This document shows positions 39,805 to 47,391 of a stretch of DNA of 64,000 nt, piece by piece (position 1 is the first letter of the stretch; every line of letters begins with the position of its first letter). A model generated the notes under the pieces. The model made no database searches. It worked only from the letters and a program-made list of their open reading frames with translations, and had not been told where the DNA came from. The stretch spans positions 1 through 64,000 of the IMG/VR virus record IMGVR_UViG_3300023202_000247, one strand, 5' to 3'. Source of the DNA: a virus. The position numbers were made by a program, and so were the translations under genes.

Positions 39805-40314
39805 ATGGAAAAGCTAAGATTAGAGATTGACTGTGATGGTACAAAAAAGTATTACAAGTGGGATATGGATGAACTGCATAATCCATATGGTCCAGCTGTT
39901 GAATACGAAAATGGAGATAAATATTGGTATCTAAACGATAAGCTTCACCGAGAAGATGGTCCAGCTGTTGAACATGCAGATGGAAATAAATCTTGGTATC
40001 TAAACGGTAAACTTCATCGTGAGGGTGGTCCAGCTGTTGAAAATGCAAATGGAGATAAAGAGTGGTGGGTAAACGTAAAGCTTCATCGTGAGGATGGTCC
40101 AGCAGTTGAACATGTAGATGGATCTAAATTTTGGTATGTAAACAACAAGCTTCACCGAGATGATGGTCCAGCTGTTGAATATGCAAATGGAACTAAATGT
40201 TGGTATGTAAACGGTACCAAACTGACAAAAGAAGAATTCAACAGTCGTCACTCATCTTGTACCAGCAAGATTGTGGAGATTGACGGAAAACGTTACAAGC
40301 TAGAAGAGATTTGA
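39805..40314 (+). CDS. MORN-like repeat protein (5 units)
   Basis: 169 residues, five units; head reads MEKLRLEIDCDGTKKYYKW. Same tail as cluster 1 proteins, showing the two clusters are one family. Confidence 0.8.
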   Translation: MEKLRLEIDCDGTKKYYKWDMDELHNPYGPAVEYENGDKYWYLNDKLHREDGPAVEHADGNKSWYLNGKLHREGGPAVENANGDKEWWVNVKLHREDGPAVEHVDGSKFWYVNNKLHRDDGPAVEYANGTKCWYVNGTKLTKEEFNSRHSSCTSKIVEIDGKRYKLEEI

Positions 40315-40316
40315 AA

Positions 40317-40685
40317 ATGGAAAAGCTAAGATTAGAGATTAATTGTCGTGGTGACAAGAAGTATTACAAGTGGGATACGTGTGAACTGCATAATCCATAT
40401 GGTCCAGCAATTGAATTTGCTGGAGATAAATATTGGTATCTAAACGATAAGTGTCATCGAAAAGATGGTCCAGCAATTGAATTTGTAAATGGAACCAAAT
40501 CTTGGTGGATAAACAATAAACTTCATCGGGAAGATGGTCCAGCAATTGAATGGGCAAATGGATCTAAATATTGGTATGTAAACGGTGTCGAATTGACAGA
40601 GGCAGAGTTCAACAATCGTCACTCATCTTGTGCTGGTAAAGTTGTAGAAATTGACGGAAAACGTTACAAACTAGAAGAGATTTGA
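40317..40685 (+). CDS. MORN-like repeat protein (3 units)
   Basis: 122 residues, three units; the first unit has lost one residue (EFAGDKYWY). Tail intact. Confidence 0.8.
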   Translation: MEKLRLEINCRGDKKYYKWDTCELHNPYGPAIEFAGDKYWYLNDKCHRKDGPAIEFVNGTKSWWINNKLHREDGPAIEWANGSKYWYVNGVELTEAEFNNRHSSCAGKVVEIDGKRYKLEEI

Positions 40686-40687
40686 AA

Positions 40688-41254
40688 ATGGAAAAGCTAA
40701 GATTAGAGATTAACCATCATGGTGACAAGAGGTATTACAAGTGGGATACGGATGAACTGCATAATCCGTATGGTCCATCTGTTGAATACAAAAATGGATC
40801 TAAATATTGGTATGTAAACGGCAAGCTTCATCGTGAAAATGGTCCAGCTATTGAATTTGCAAGTGGGCGTAAAGATTGGTATGTAAACGGCAAGCTTCAT
40901 CGTGAAAATAGTCCAGCTATTGAATTTGCAAATGGACATAAAGAATGGTATGTAAACGGTAAACTTCATCGTGAAGATGGTCCAGCACCGGCTGACTCAA
41001 TCACGAGCTGGAACATTCGGGAAGATGATGGTTCGAATCCATCACGGCCGGTCATGCACAAATTGCATAAATTGTTAATATCATTGTGGTTTTTGATGCT
41101 CGTACTCATATGTGTGGGTGACCATGTGTATGAGTATCACGAGTGTAAAAGTATCGAGCAGCGTAGTAAGTTCTCCGTGATAAACGGATGTGAAGTAAAT
41201 GTGGGTGGAACGTGGGTTCCACGGCAAGCGTGGGGTGGTGATAAAAATGAATGA
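40688..41254 (+). CDS. chimeric MORN-like protein with membrane tail
   Basis: 188 residues. Three full units and the start of a fourth break off at EDGPAPAD. The rest is foreign: ITSWNIREDDGSNPSRPV, then a membrane segment (LLISLWFLMLVLICVGDHVY) and a short outside domain with two Cys. The join coincides with the 18 bp shared with 4549-4566 and a T-arm-like motif, pointing to an illegitimate recombination. Confidence 0.65.
   Translation: MEKLRLEINHHGDKRYYKWDTDELHNPYGPSVEYKNGSKYWYVNGKLHRENGPAIEFASGRKDWYVNGKLHRENSPAIEFANGHKEWYVNGKLHREDGPAPADSITSWNIREDDGSNPSRPVMHKLHKLLISLWFLMLVLICVGDHVYEYHECKSIEQRSKFSVINGCEVNVGGTWVPRQAWGGDKNE
40985..41002. repeat. 18-bp segment shared with 4549-4566
   Basis: gcaccggctgactcaatc is present in the leader of the gene at 4586 and at the breakpoint in the chimeric MORN-like gene. 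Confidence 0.7.
41027..41043 (+). other. tRNA T-arm-like hairpin
   Basis: GATGG TTCGAAT CCATC has the exact geometry of a tRNA T arm. Flanks ACCGGCT (40987-40993) and GGCCGGT (41046-41052) could pair as an acceptor stem, but the interval is too short and lacks an anticodon arm. A tRNA fossil or an att-like site is possible; not a functional tRNA. Confidence 0.35.
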
Positions 41255-41393
41255 AGAAAAATATGTTGACTATGATGAGGATACCAATTGCTATGGTATC
41301 TTTGCTGTAGAGCGAGACTTTTGTTTCGCATTGTTCACGGACGAAAAAACTGCCAAGCAGTACATGAAGGATGCATACGGACAAGATTGTTGA
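41247..41393 (+). CDS. hypothetical 48-residue protein
   Basis: Overlaps the chimeric gene by 8 nt. ENCYGIFAV-type core (TNCYGIFAVERDFCFALFTD) then an EKTAKQYMK helix. Overlaps the GIY-YIG gene. Confidence 0.55.
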   Translation: MNEEKYVDYDEDTNCYGIFAVERDFCFALFTDEKTAKQYMKDAYGQDC

Positions 41394-41916
41394 TTATATC
41401 AACAGCCGTTTGATAAGTATTCAAAAGAAGTACAACTTTCCTCCGAACGTCAAGTTGCGTGACGTTCCAGATAATAAAGATGCAATAAAACATTATCATC
41501 AATTCAAAGAATTGGTGAGGTTAATTGAAAAAACGAATCTCGACGTTGATATTCCGTATGACGAGAGTGGTGAGTCGCCCACAGAAAAGTTTGTGAAGCT
41601 CACTCAACGTGATGTATTCGTTTACTTCTGCCAAGAAGGCTTCTCCACAACTTGGAAGATTGGATACTCAACCCAATCATTTCGAAGAATAAAAGCAGTG
41701 CAGACTGGCAATCCGAACGATTTGCACTTGCGCTATGAGGTGCCTGGTTCCTTTGACCTAGAGCAAAGCCTTCATAGGTATCTGAAGAACTTTAGAATCA
41801 AGGGTCGGTCGAAGGAGTGGTTCGACCTTGACCCTGCAATGGTTGAGAACATTGTTAAACGCCTGAAAAATGGCGAAGATTTTTATACACAAAAGGCTTT
41901 GAAAAATGAAACGTAA
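41371..41916 (+). CDS. GIY-YIG-type nuclease domain protein (T5orf172-like)
   Basis: 181 residues. The second half holds DVFVYFCQEGFSTTWKIGYS, RRIKAVQTGNPNDLHL, YEVPGSFDLEQSLHRYLKNF and RSKEWFDL. This is the T5orf172/MUG113 form of the GIY-YIG fold (VYxx...WKIGxS...R...QTGNP...E..LH..f...r..gEWF.l). These occur as phage endonucleases or are fused to other DNA-acting domains. It overlaps the Cas12-like gene by 11 nt, so the two are cotranslated; a functional link (for example target processing or array editing) is speculation. Confidence 0.75.
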   Translation: MHTDKIVDYINSRLISIQKKYNFPPNVKLRDVPDNKDAIKHYHQFKELVRLIEKTNLDVDIPYDESGESPTEKFVKLTQRDVFVYFCQEGFSTTWKIGYSTQSFRRIKAVQTGNPNDLHLRYEVPGSFDLEQSLHRYLKNFRIKGRSKEWFDLDPAMVENIVKRLKNGEDFYTQKALKNET

Positions 41917-43921
41917 GACTTCATCGTTGCCTACGCGAATTTACACATATGGCATCGTAAGTATGGATACAGATAGTCATAGCATCATCATGGAGCAGTT
42001 GTTCGAAGGCAACAAAGTTCGTAATCAACTTGTTGCTCTCGAGCGTGAGCGACGCGCAAAGTTTCGCACGCTTCGCTCCGAGGTTGCTCCGCAGCTCGCT
42101 GTTCTCGAGATGGAAAAAGACGGTATCGTATCCCTATACGATGATGCACTTGTCCAGTTGAAGAAGCTCAAGCGTACTGAGCGTGATGGTTCGGCAGAGC
42201 TTGATGTTTTGAATGGTGTGAAAAAGAAACTAGCCATAGTCAAAGAACGTCTGAAGAAGATGCGGCAAGAGGTTGATGACGAGCACTTCAAGCCTGGTAA
42301 AATCGCTTTCAAGAAAGAGTACAAGAAAAGGGTTGAAGATTACAAGGCTCAAGATGAAAACGGTAACTGCGGGCCACATATCCAAGCACGTATCAAAAAA
42401 GAATTGCGTGAAGAGTTTCGTGCCGATTGCAAGTACTCTAGTTGGTTGAAGAGTGACGAGATTCAGGAGTGGTTCGAGTCAGAGTTCAAGCGCATCAAGA
42501 ATGAGAGTCCTTGTTACCCTGGTACCAAGGCTGCTGTATCTGATGCAGCTATGAAGTCATTTAGTGACTCTATGGTTGATCCAGCATTCAAACCTTTTGA
42601 TGGTGGTCGAGTCGAGCGTCAGCTGTTAGAGGCGGTAAAAGGAAAGTATATTGCTGCCATTCCAGAACGAATCATGTCTGGAGAGCTACGTAACATTTGC
42701 ATCACGCCGGTAATGCCAAAACTCAGCAATGGTGGAGAATATCAGGCAAAAATCAGATTGGCCAATGATGTTTACGTAACTGTAAACTTCATCATGCATC
42801 GACCATTGCCTCAAGACTCGTCCGCAAAGTTTGTTCGCGTTCTCGCAAAACGAGTTGGAAATCATTTCAAGTTCGAGTTACAATTTGTAATCGAGTTTGA
42901 TTTGCCCGATCGTCAAACTACTGATAGCTTGATTGCTCTCGACATTGGTTGGCGAGTGCTAGATGATGGTAGTTTCTTGGTTGCTACGTCATGGGATGGT
43001 AAAGAAACGAAACAGTTGAAGTTGCCATCCGAACTTGCAAGTATCAACGCACGATGTGTAGAGCTTCTTGGTTATGCTGATAAGCATCTTGATAATATCA
43101 AGGTGTTTGCTGGTGAACACAAGGAAGACATTGCCAAGGTAATTGGTGATCGTATGGATCTTTCACACATTCACAAGTGGCGCTCGTCAAAAAAGATGCG
43201 CAAACTAACAAACATCTTTGTGCAAGATGTACTTGATGAGCGTGTCCATGAACTATGGAGGTCTTGGAAAAAGCATCGTGGGTTCAACAAAACTAAGGGT
43301 CAAACTTGGTCTCAGTGGAGGGCTTTGCGAAAGACACCACCAAAGGATCTGTATGATAAGCCAGACATCATCTTTGCGTGGGCATCTAGCCTTGATTTGA
43401 GTAATGATGAGTGCATTGCTGTGTGTTTGGAATGGTGGCGTCGTAAGGATATTCACCTGACTGACTATGCACGGAATACTCAGCATCGTTTGTTCTTGCG
43501 TCGTCGCGAAATCTTCCGAGTTTTTGCAAGTCAGATTGCTAAAAAGTATGATACTTTGGTAATTGCAAAGCTCAATCGCTCCAAGCTAGCAGAAAAGCCC
43601 AAGGCGGATAAGGACCGACGTACCAAGCATGACGAGAACACAAATAGTGTGCGTCAGTTTGTTGGGCCTTCCATTCTAGTACAAGCATGTAAGGAAGCGT
43701 TCCGAGGCTCCGTTGTGGAGCTTTCTGGCGTGAAGAATCTTCATCACAACTGTGGAGGCAAGCCTAAGACTGAACACAAGATTCAAAATGTCTTGTGTGG
43801 TAAGTGTGAAAAAATGTTTAACCATGATTTGAATTACGCAAAGGTATTGTATCATCGCGGTAGCGAGCGGTCCGGTGGTGCCGCAGGTACCGGCAGCGCT
43901 CGTAAAAGTGCAAGTGCGTGA
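41906..43921 (+). CDS. cas12: compact Cas12-like (type V) effector with altered RuvC-II
   Basis: 671 residues. A helical charged N-terminal half (about 25-150) leads to a C-terminal RuvC: RuvC-I IALDIGWR (Asp346), RuvC-II TLVIAKLNRSKL (Ala554 where Glu is expected in VIExLN), RuvC-III FNHDLNYAKVL (Asp641). A zinc ribbon between them has LHHNC (Cys616) and CGKC (631, 634), one knuckle lacking a Cys. Size, RuvC/zinc-ribbon order and adjacent arrays point to a type V effector like the compact phage-borne ones (Cas12j, Cas12l), not a TnpB. Loss of the Glu predicts no or weak DNA cleavage, so a binding/silencing mode as in Cas12m or Cas12c is likely (inference). The last codons are copied in front of array 2. 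No cas1/cas2 visible. Confidence 0.8.
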   Translation: MKRKTSSLPTRIYTYGIVSMDTDSHSIIMEQLFEGNKVRNQLVALERERRAKFRTLRSEVAPQLAVLEMEKDGIVSLYDDALVQLKKLKRTERDGSAELDVLNGVKKKLAIVKERLKKMRQEVDDEHFKPGKIAFKKEYKKRVEDYKAQDENGNCGPHIQARIKKELREEFRADCKYSSWLKSDEIQEWFESEFKRIKNESPCYPGTKAAVSDAAMKSFSDSMVDPAFKPFDGGRVERQLLEAVKGKYIAAIPERIMSGELRNICITPVMPKLSNGGEYQAKIRLANDVYVTVNFIMHRPLPQDSSAKFVRVLAKRVGNHFKFELQFVIEFDLPDRQTTDSLIALDIGWRVLDDGSFLVATSWDGKETKQLKLPSELASINARCVELLGYADKHLDNIKVFAGEHKEDIAKVIGDRMDLSHIHKWRSSKKMRKLTNIFVQDVLDERVHELWRSWKKHRGFNKTKGQTWSQWRALRKTPPKDLYDKPDIIFAWASSLDLSNDECIAVCLEWWRRKDIHLTDYARNTQHRLFLRRREIFRVFASQIAKKYDTLVIAKLNRSKLAEKPKADKDRRTKHDENTNSVRQFVGPSILVQACKEAFRGSVVELSGVKNLHHNCGGKPKTEHKIQNVLCGKCEKMFNHDLNYAKVLYHRGSERSGGAAGTGSARKSASA

Positions 43922-44039
43922 TTTCATTGCTAAAGATGTAGAATGAGAAAATAATTTTGCAAGTTGTTATAATAATAATTTGCAACCTCTTGCAAAACAA
44001 CCCGTAACCATTTGAAATCATTGATGATTTCAAATGGGG
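43899..44039 (+). promoter_or_regulatory. CRISPR leader, copy 1
   Basis: Contains the end of the effector gene, an A/T-rich stretch with a TATAAT box (43968-43973), tgcaac...tgcaaaacaacc and a perfect 13-bp hairpin with TTGA loop (44008-44020/44025-44037) ending 2 nt before the first repeat. The same arrangement precedes array 2, so it is the array leader and probably its promoter. The hairpin may be an operator or a repeat-flanking processing structure. Confidence 0.7.
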
Positions 44040-44183
44040 GTAACAAAGGATGCTACGCTCCTTAAAGTTGTAGACGATTGGTTGGGAGTGGAGTCGCTAC
44101 GTCGAGCCAGGTAACAAAGGATGCTACGCTCCTTAAAGTCACAGACAAACTCAAAGAATGCTGTGCTCCTAAAAGTCACAGAC
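44040..44183 (+). CRISPR. CRISPR array 1 (2 repeats plus degenerate third)
   Basis: Repeat 44040-44075 (gtaacaaaggatgctacg...), 35-nt spacer 44076-44110, repeat 44111-44146, then a short gap and a class-2 repeat lacking its 5' end (about 44152-44183). The second repeat is a hybrid: its 5' arm is CTACG but its 3' arm is CACAG, as if class 1 and class 2 recombined. Confidence 0.85.
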
Positions 44184-44213
44184 AAAAGAATAACGAAACG
44201 GAAAGAGTAAAGA

Positions 44214-44519
44214 ATGAAGAAGAGTAACGAAACGAATTTTTCATCAGCATATTTCCACATTTACAATGGTGGAATGTCAATTTCTATCGTCAAAATATCT
44301 GAAGGTGATACCTTAGAATTTAGATTGAGAATTGCAAACTCAATTTTCGGAGCAGCGTTTAGTCATGAATTTCCGTTGCCTCCACCAAAGGGGTTGCGTT
44401 GGATTGCAAAATCCTTTGAAAGTTTGGCTGATTATATAGAGAAAGAATCAGCCAATGGTCATAACAGTATTTCTCCATTTGAGACCATCCAGATAAATGG
44501 TAGCGAATCTAAGCTTTAA
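44214..44519 (+). CDS. hypothetical protein between the two CRISPR arrays
   Basis: 101 residues behind GGAAAGAG. SAYFHIYNGGMSISIVKISE, then FGAAFSHEFPLPPPKGLRWI. No family is recognised. It lies between the arrays and was apparently bypassed or inserted when the leader was duplicated. A role as an accessory or anti-CRISPR factor is only a positional guess. Confidence 0.6.
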   Translation: MKKSNETNFSSAYFHIYNGGMSISIVKISEGDTLEFRLRIANSIFGAAFSHEFPLPPPKGLRWIAKSFESLADYIEKESANGHNSISPFETIQINGSESKL

Positions 44520-44522
44520 AGG

Positions 44523-44686
44523 ACTCTCGCAAAAGTGCAAGTGCGTGATTTCATTGCAATCGGAGACAGCATGCCCCTAAAGATGTAGACTGAAAAAATA
44601 ATTTTGCAAGTTGTTATAATAATAATCTGCAACCACTCGCAAAACAACCCGTAACCATTTGAAATCATTGATGATTTCAAATGGGG
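44523..44686 (+). promoter_or_regulatory. CRISPR leader, copy 2
   Basis: Repeats the last codons of the effector gene (aaaagtgcaagtgcgtga), a small insertion ending gcccctaaagatgtagac, a TATAAT (44615-44620) and the 13-bp hairpin (44655-44667/44672-44684). Confidence 0.7.
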
Positions 44687-45380
44687 GTAACAAAGGATGC
44701 TACGCTCCTTAAAGTTGTAGACGACGATAGCCGCTGCAGTGTGCACTGAATACGCAAGTAACAAAGGATGCTACGCTCCTTAAAGTTGTAGACAAATCGC
44801 CCGGCCAGACAGGGAGCTGGCGAAGTTGGTCGAGCCGGTGTAACAAAGGATGCTACCCTCCTTAAAGTTGTAGACTATTCTTACAATGTGCATCTGAGCA
44901 TTATTTACAAGTAACAAAGGATGCTACGCTCCTTAAAGTTGTAGATTAGGACTGATTGTGGTGAAGCAGAAAGAAGGTAACAAAGGATGCTACGCTCCTT
45001 AAAGTTGTAGACTAGACAGCTCGCCGAGCGATCCGAAGTTGGTCGAGCCGGTGTAACAAAGGATGCTACCCTCCTTAAAGTTGTAGACTATTCTTACAAT
45101 GTGCATCTGAGCATTATTTACAAGTAACAAAGGATGCTACGCTCCTTAAAGTTGTAGATTAGGACTGATTGTGGTGAAGCAGAAAGAAGGTAACAAAGGA
45201 TGCTACGCTCCTTAAAGTTGTAGACTAGACCGCGGCACCGCGTGTGACGCTCCTCATGTAATAAAGGATGCTACGCTCCTTAAAGTTGTAGACAGGGGAC
45301 GAGCCGTGAGCGGCTCGTAATAAAGGATGTAGACAGCCACAGCCATAGCCAATGGATGCCACGCTCCTTAAAGTTGTTGT
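44687..45380 (+). CRISPR. CRISPR array 2 (9 good repeats, 2 degenerate)
   Basis: 36-nt repeats at 44687, 44758, 44840, 44911, 44977, 45053, 45124, 45190 and 45258; spacers are 35, 46, 35, 30, 40, 35, 30, 32 and 23 nt. The end is degenerate: a short repeat at 45317-45334 and a decayed one at 45351-45380. A 213-bp block is tandemly duplicated, so two spacers occur twice (44876/45089 and 44947/45160) and two others share 18 nt (gaagttggtcgagccggt). Variants CTACC and a final GAT for GAC are copied with the block. Spacer-length spread and the block copying suggest growth by recombination, consistent with absent cas1/cas2. The last spacer contains a 6-bp hairpin, GAGCCG/CGGCTC. Confidence 0.92.
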
Positions 45381-45424
45381 AAAAATGTACCTGGGGTGCG
45401 CCTATATAAAGTAACAGTAATAAA

Positions 45425-45625
45425 ATGTCACCAAAACCATGGACCATTGAAGGTATAATAATTTCTGCAAGGAATGATTTGGCTTTAGGTAAGACACCAA
45501 GTGGTGGGCCACTTACAATCATAGCCGCAAGCATACTTGCCAAACAATATAGTCCACGAAAGCAAGAGTATGGAAGCAACGGAAAGCAACGATTCGCTGT
45601 ATACATTCCAGCAAAAAACAAATGA
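45425..45625 (+). CDS. hypothetical 66-residue protein
   Basis: First gene after the array. MSPKPWTIEGIIISARNDLA; overlaps the next start by 56 nt. Weak binding site. Function unknown. Confidence 0.5.
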   Translation: MSPKPWTIEGIIISARNDLALGKTPSGGPLTIIAASILAKQYSPRKQEYGSNGKQRFAVYIPAKNK

Positions 45626-46016
45626 TGTAGATGCCAACCCGCGAGCCGCCCGAGCTTTCGTCTCGAGACTGGCGCGTGACGATGAAATGGCGTATGATTG
45701 GCTTGTGAAAGGTGAGGTGGGTACCTCCTCGCCTCGTGAACGTTTCATAGCAATTGTAGCGATGGCACGTCAGGACCAAGGGTTTGACGAAGAGTACTCA
45801 GAGGTTGAGCTTCATCATGACATTCTGTCTGAAGGTATTGACTTATTCTCGCTGATCCCTGTGCTTGCAATCAGATACATCATGTATCTGCTGGACAATC
45901 CTGATATGTTAGAGTTCTACAGACGGATTGATGATTTCAAGCTAAAAGCATTCTCATTGCATGTCAAACGTAATGGAATCAAACCATGTCAAGCGGGCCT
46001 TATCGTCGTAGGTTAA
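45570..46016 (+). CDS. hypothetical 148-residue protein
   Basis: Helical, Arg/Asp-rich (AARAFVSRLARDDEMAYDWL), with a hydrophobic C-terminal part (LIPVLAIRYIMYLLDNPDML). Start chosen from the ATG after AAGCAAGAG. No family is recognised. Confidence 0.65.
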   Translation: MEATESNDSLYTFQQKTNDVDANPRAARAFVSRLARDDEMAYDWLVKGEVGTSSPRERFIAIVAMARQDQGFDEEYSEVELHHDILSEGIDLFSLIPVLAIRYIMYLLDNPDMLEFYRRIDDFKLKAFSLHVKRNGIKPCQAGLIVVG

Positions 46017-46102
46017 GGTCCCAAAAGCATCAGGGTAGTGTTGTTTTTATCGCAATGGATGGCTTACATGTGATTGAGAGCTTCTTTGGAGGTATAAGAT
46101 AA

Positions 46103-46240
46103 ATGCAGAAAATCATAGGCAAAGTGTTGTTCGTTGGCAAACCCGGTTACATTCTATCATTTGTGACAATCTCACTGATGTGTTACATGTCATATGTAGC
46201 TGGTAAAATTGTCAGGGTGACAAATGAGCAAGTATCGTAG
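46103..46240 (+). CDS. small membrane protein
   Basis: 45 residues behind TGGAGGTATAAGATAA. One membrane helix (ILSFVTISLMCYMSYVAG). A further 15-codon frame (46224-46271) overlaps its end and leads into the next gene by TGATG. Confidence 0.55.
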   Translation: MQKIIGKVLFVGKPGYILSFVTISLMCYMSYVAGKIVRVTNEQVS

Positions 46241-46270
46241 AAGTGCAGAACCTCCGGATATCCGCAAGTG

Positions 46271-46444
46271 ATGAGCAATTTCAAGTATAAAGTCACCAAA
46301 GTTGGTGATCAATGCTTTGTTAAATATCTTTTCCTTTTGCGCGGCACATGGGTGAGCATGGGTGGGTGCATATGTGCCGAAGCAGAAATTGAAAAACGAC
46401 TCCAGCGTTTCGTCGAAGATGTAATAGATGCAGCTAATGGATAA
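46271..46444 (+). CDS. hypothetical 57-residue protein
   Basis: ATG in a TGATG overlap. SNFKYKVTKVGDQCFVKYLF then a helical end (EIEKRLQRFVEDVIDAAN). Function unknown. Confidence 0.6.
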   Translation: MSNFKYKVTKVGDQCFVKYLFLLRGTWVSMGGCICAEAEIEKRLQRFVEDVIDAANG

Positions 46445-46447
46445 AAA

Positions 46448-47152
46448 ATGACCTCTACAGTAGATATTCCCCAGACCGTTCTCGATAAGATTCAAGGTCT
46501 CCTCAACATGACGGAGGCCAATGGTTGCTCGGAAGCAGAGGCGGCCAATGCTGCGGCAGCTGCCAGCGCTTTGATGCTCAAGCATCGTATTGAGCGAGCT
46601 GAACTTGATAAAGATGAAAAACCCGAGTTAATTGAGGTTATCATTGATTTTGGGTTCAAGCGAACAACCAGTTGGAAGTTTCATTTGCTTGGTCAGATTG
46701 CGAGGTTAAACGGTTGTTTTATTGTTTTTGATTCTCAAAGGCTTGGAAATAGTGGAGCTTACTCTGCTTATGGTCGAAGTGAAAACATCGTAATTGTGCG
46801 ATGGTTGTACAAATATCTCGTTGAGAACATCGAAAGGCTTGCTAAAGAGCAAAAGCCTGGTGGCATGAGTCGTGGCGAGGGCAAACGTTGGAACAATAGT
46901 TTCAAGCTTGGAGCCAGTGATCGTATCTCCAATCGATTGCAAGAAGAGCATGACCGAGAAAAGCAGCGTAATGTTAGTGAGACCGCGCTCGTAAAAGTTG
47001 AATCTGAGTTTGATGAAGCAAAGTATTTTGCCACACAACTTTGTGGTAAACTTACCTTTACTAACAAAACACACTGTGTTGATATGAATGCTTATGAAAA
47101 GGGTCAACAGGCAGGAAACAAGGTTTCCCTAAACAAACCACTGCAATCATGA
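46448..47152 (+). CDS. DUF2786-domain protein
   Basis: 234 residues. The N-terminal 45 (TVLDKIQGLLNMTEANGCSE then AEAANAAAAASALMLKH) match DUF2786, a helical domain at the start of many phage and prophage proteins. The rest (WKFHLLGQIARLNGC; YGRSENIVIVRWLY) fits the accompanying DUF7168-type region. Exact function unknown. Confidence 0.8.
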   Translation: MTSTVDIPQTVLDKIQGLLNMTEANGCSEAEAANAAAAASALMLKHRIERAELDKDEKPELIEVIIDFGFKRTTSWKFHLLGQIARLNGCFIVFDSQRLGNSGAYSAYGRSENIVIVRWLYKYLVENIERLAKEQKPGGMSRGEGKRWNNSFKLGASDRISNRLQEEHDREKQRNVSETALVKVESEFDEAKYFATQLCGKLTFTNKTHCVDMNAYEKGQQAGNKVSLNKPLQS

Positions 47153-47388
47153 GATACGAATACAAAACAACTATTAATTATACTTATCATCTTGAAACAA
47201 TGATAACACCTGTTAAACCAAATGATGAAAGTAATTGGGAGTGTGTAAATGTTAGCATTTCCCGTTCAGGTGTATTTGTTTACTTAGCGTGGCTCTGGCG
47301 CAGACGTATCGACGAATCAACGAGTCCTTATCGTAGTAGCGGTGGTCAGTTTGATGATGATTCCTGTGAACAATTCGGGGATAAATAA
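47149..47388 (+). CDS. hypothetical 79-residue protein
   Basis: ATGA-coupled. Beta-rich start (YEYKTTINYTYHLETMI), Arg cluster WLWRRRIDES. No family is recognised. Confidence 0.6.
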   Translation: MRYEYKTTINYTYHLETMITPVKPNDESNWECVNVSISRSGVFVYLAWLWRRRIDESTSPYRSSGGQFDDDSCEQFGDK

Positions 47389-47391
47389 AGC

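Noticed and set aside
40987-41053. Functional tRNA
   Set aside because: The T arm is perfect but the interval is 66 nt with no foldable anticodon arm.
41906-43921. TnpB transposon nuclease rather than Cas12
   Set aside because: It is much longer than TnpB (about 400 residues), adjoins genuine repeat-spacer arrays, and no transposase or transposon ends are visible.
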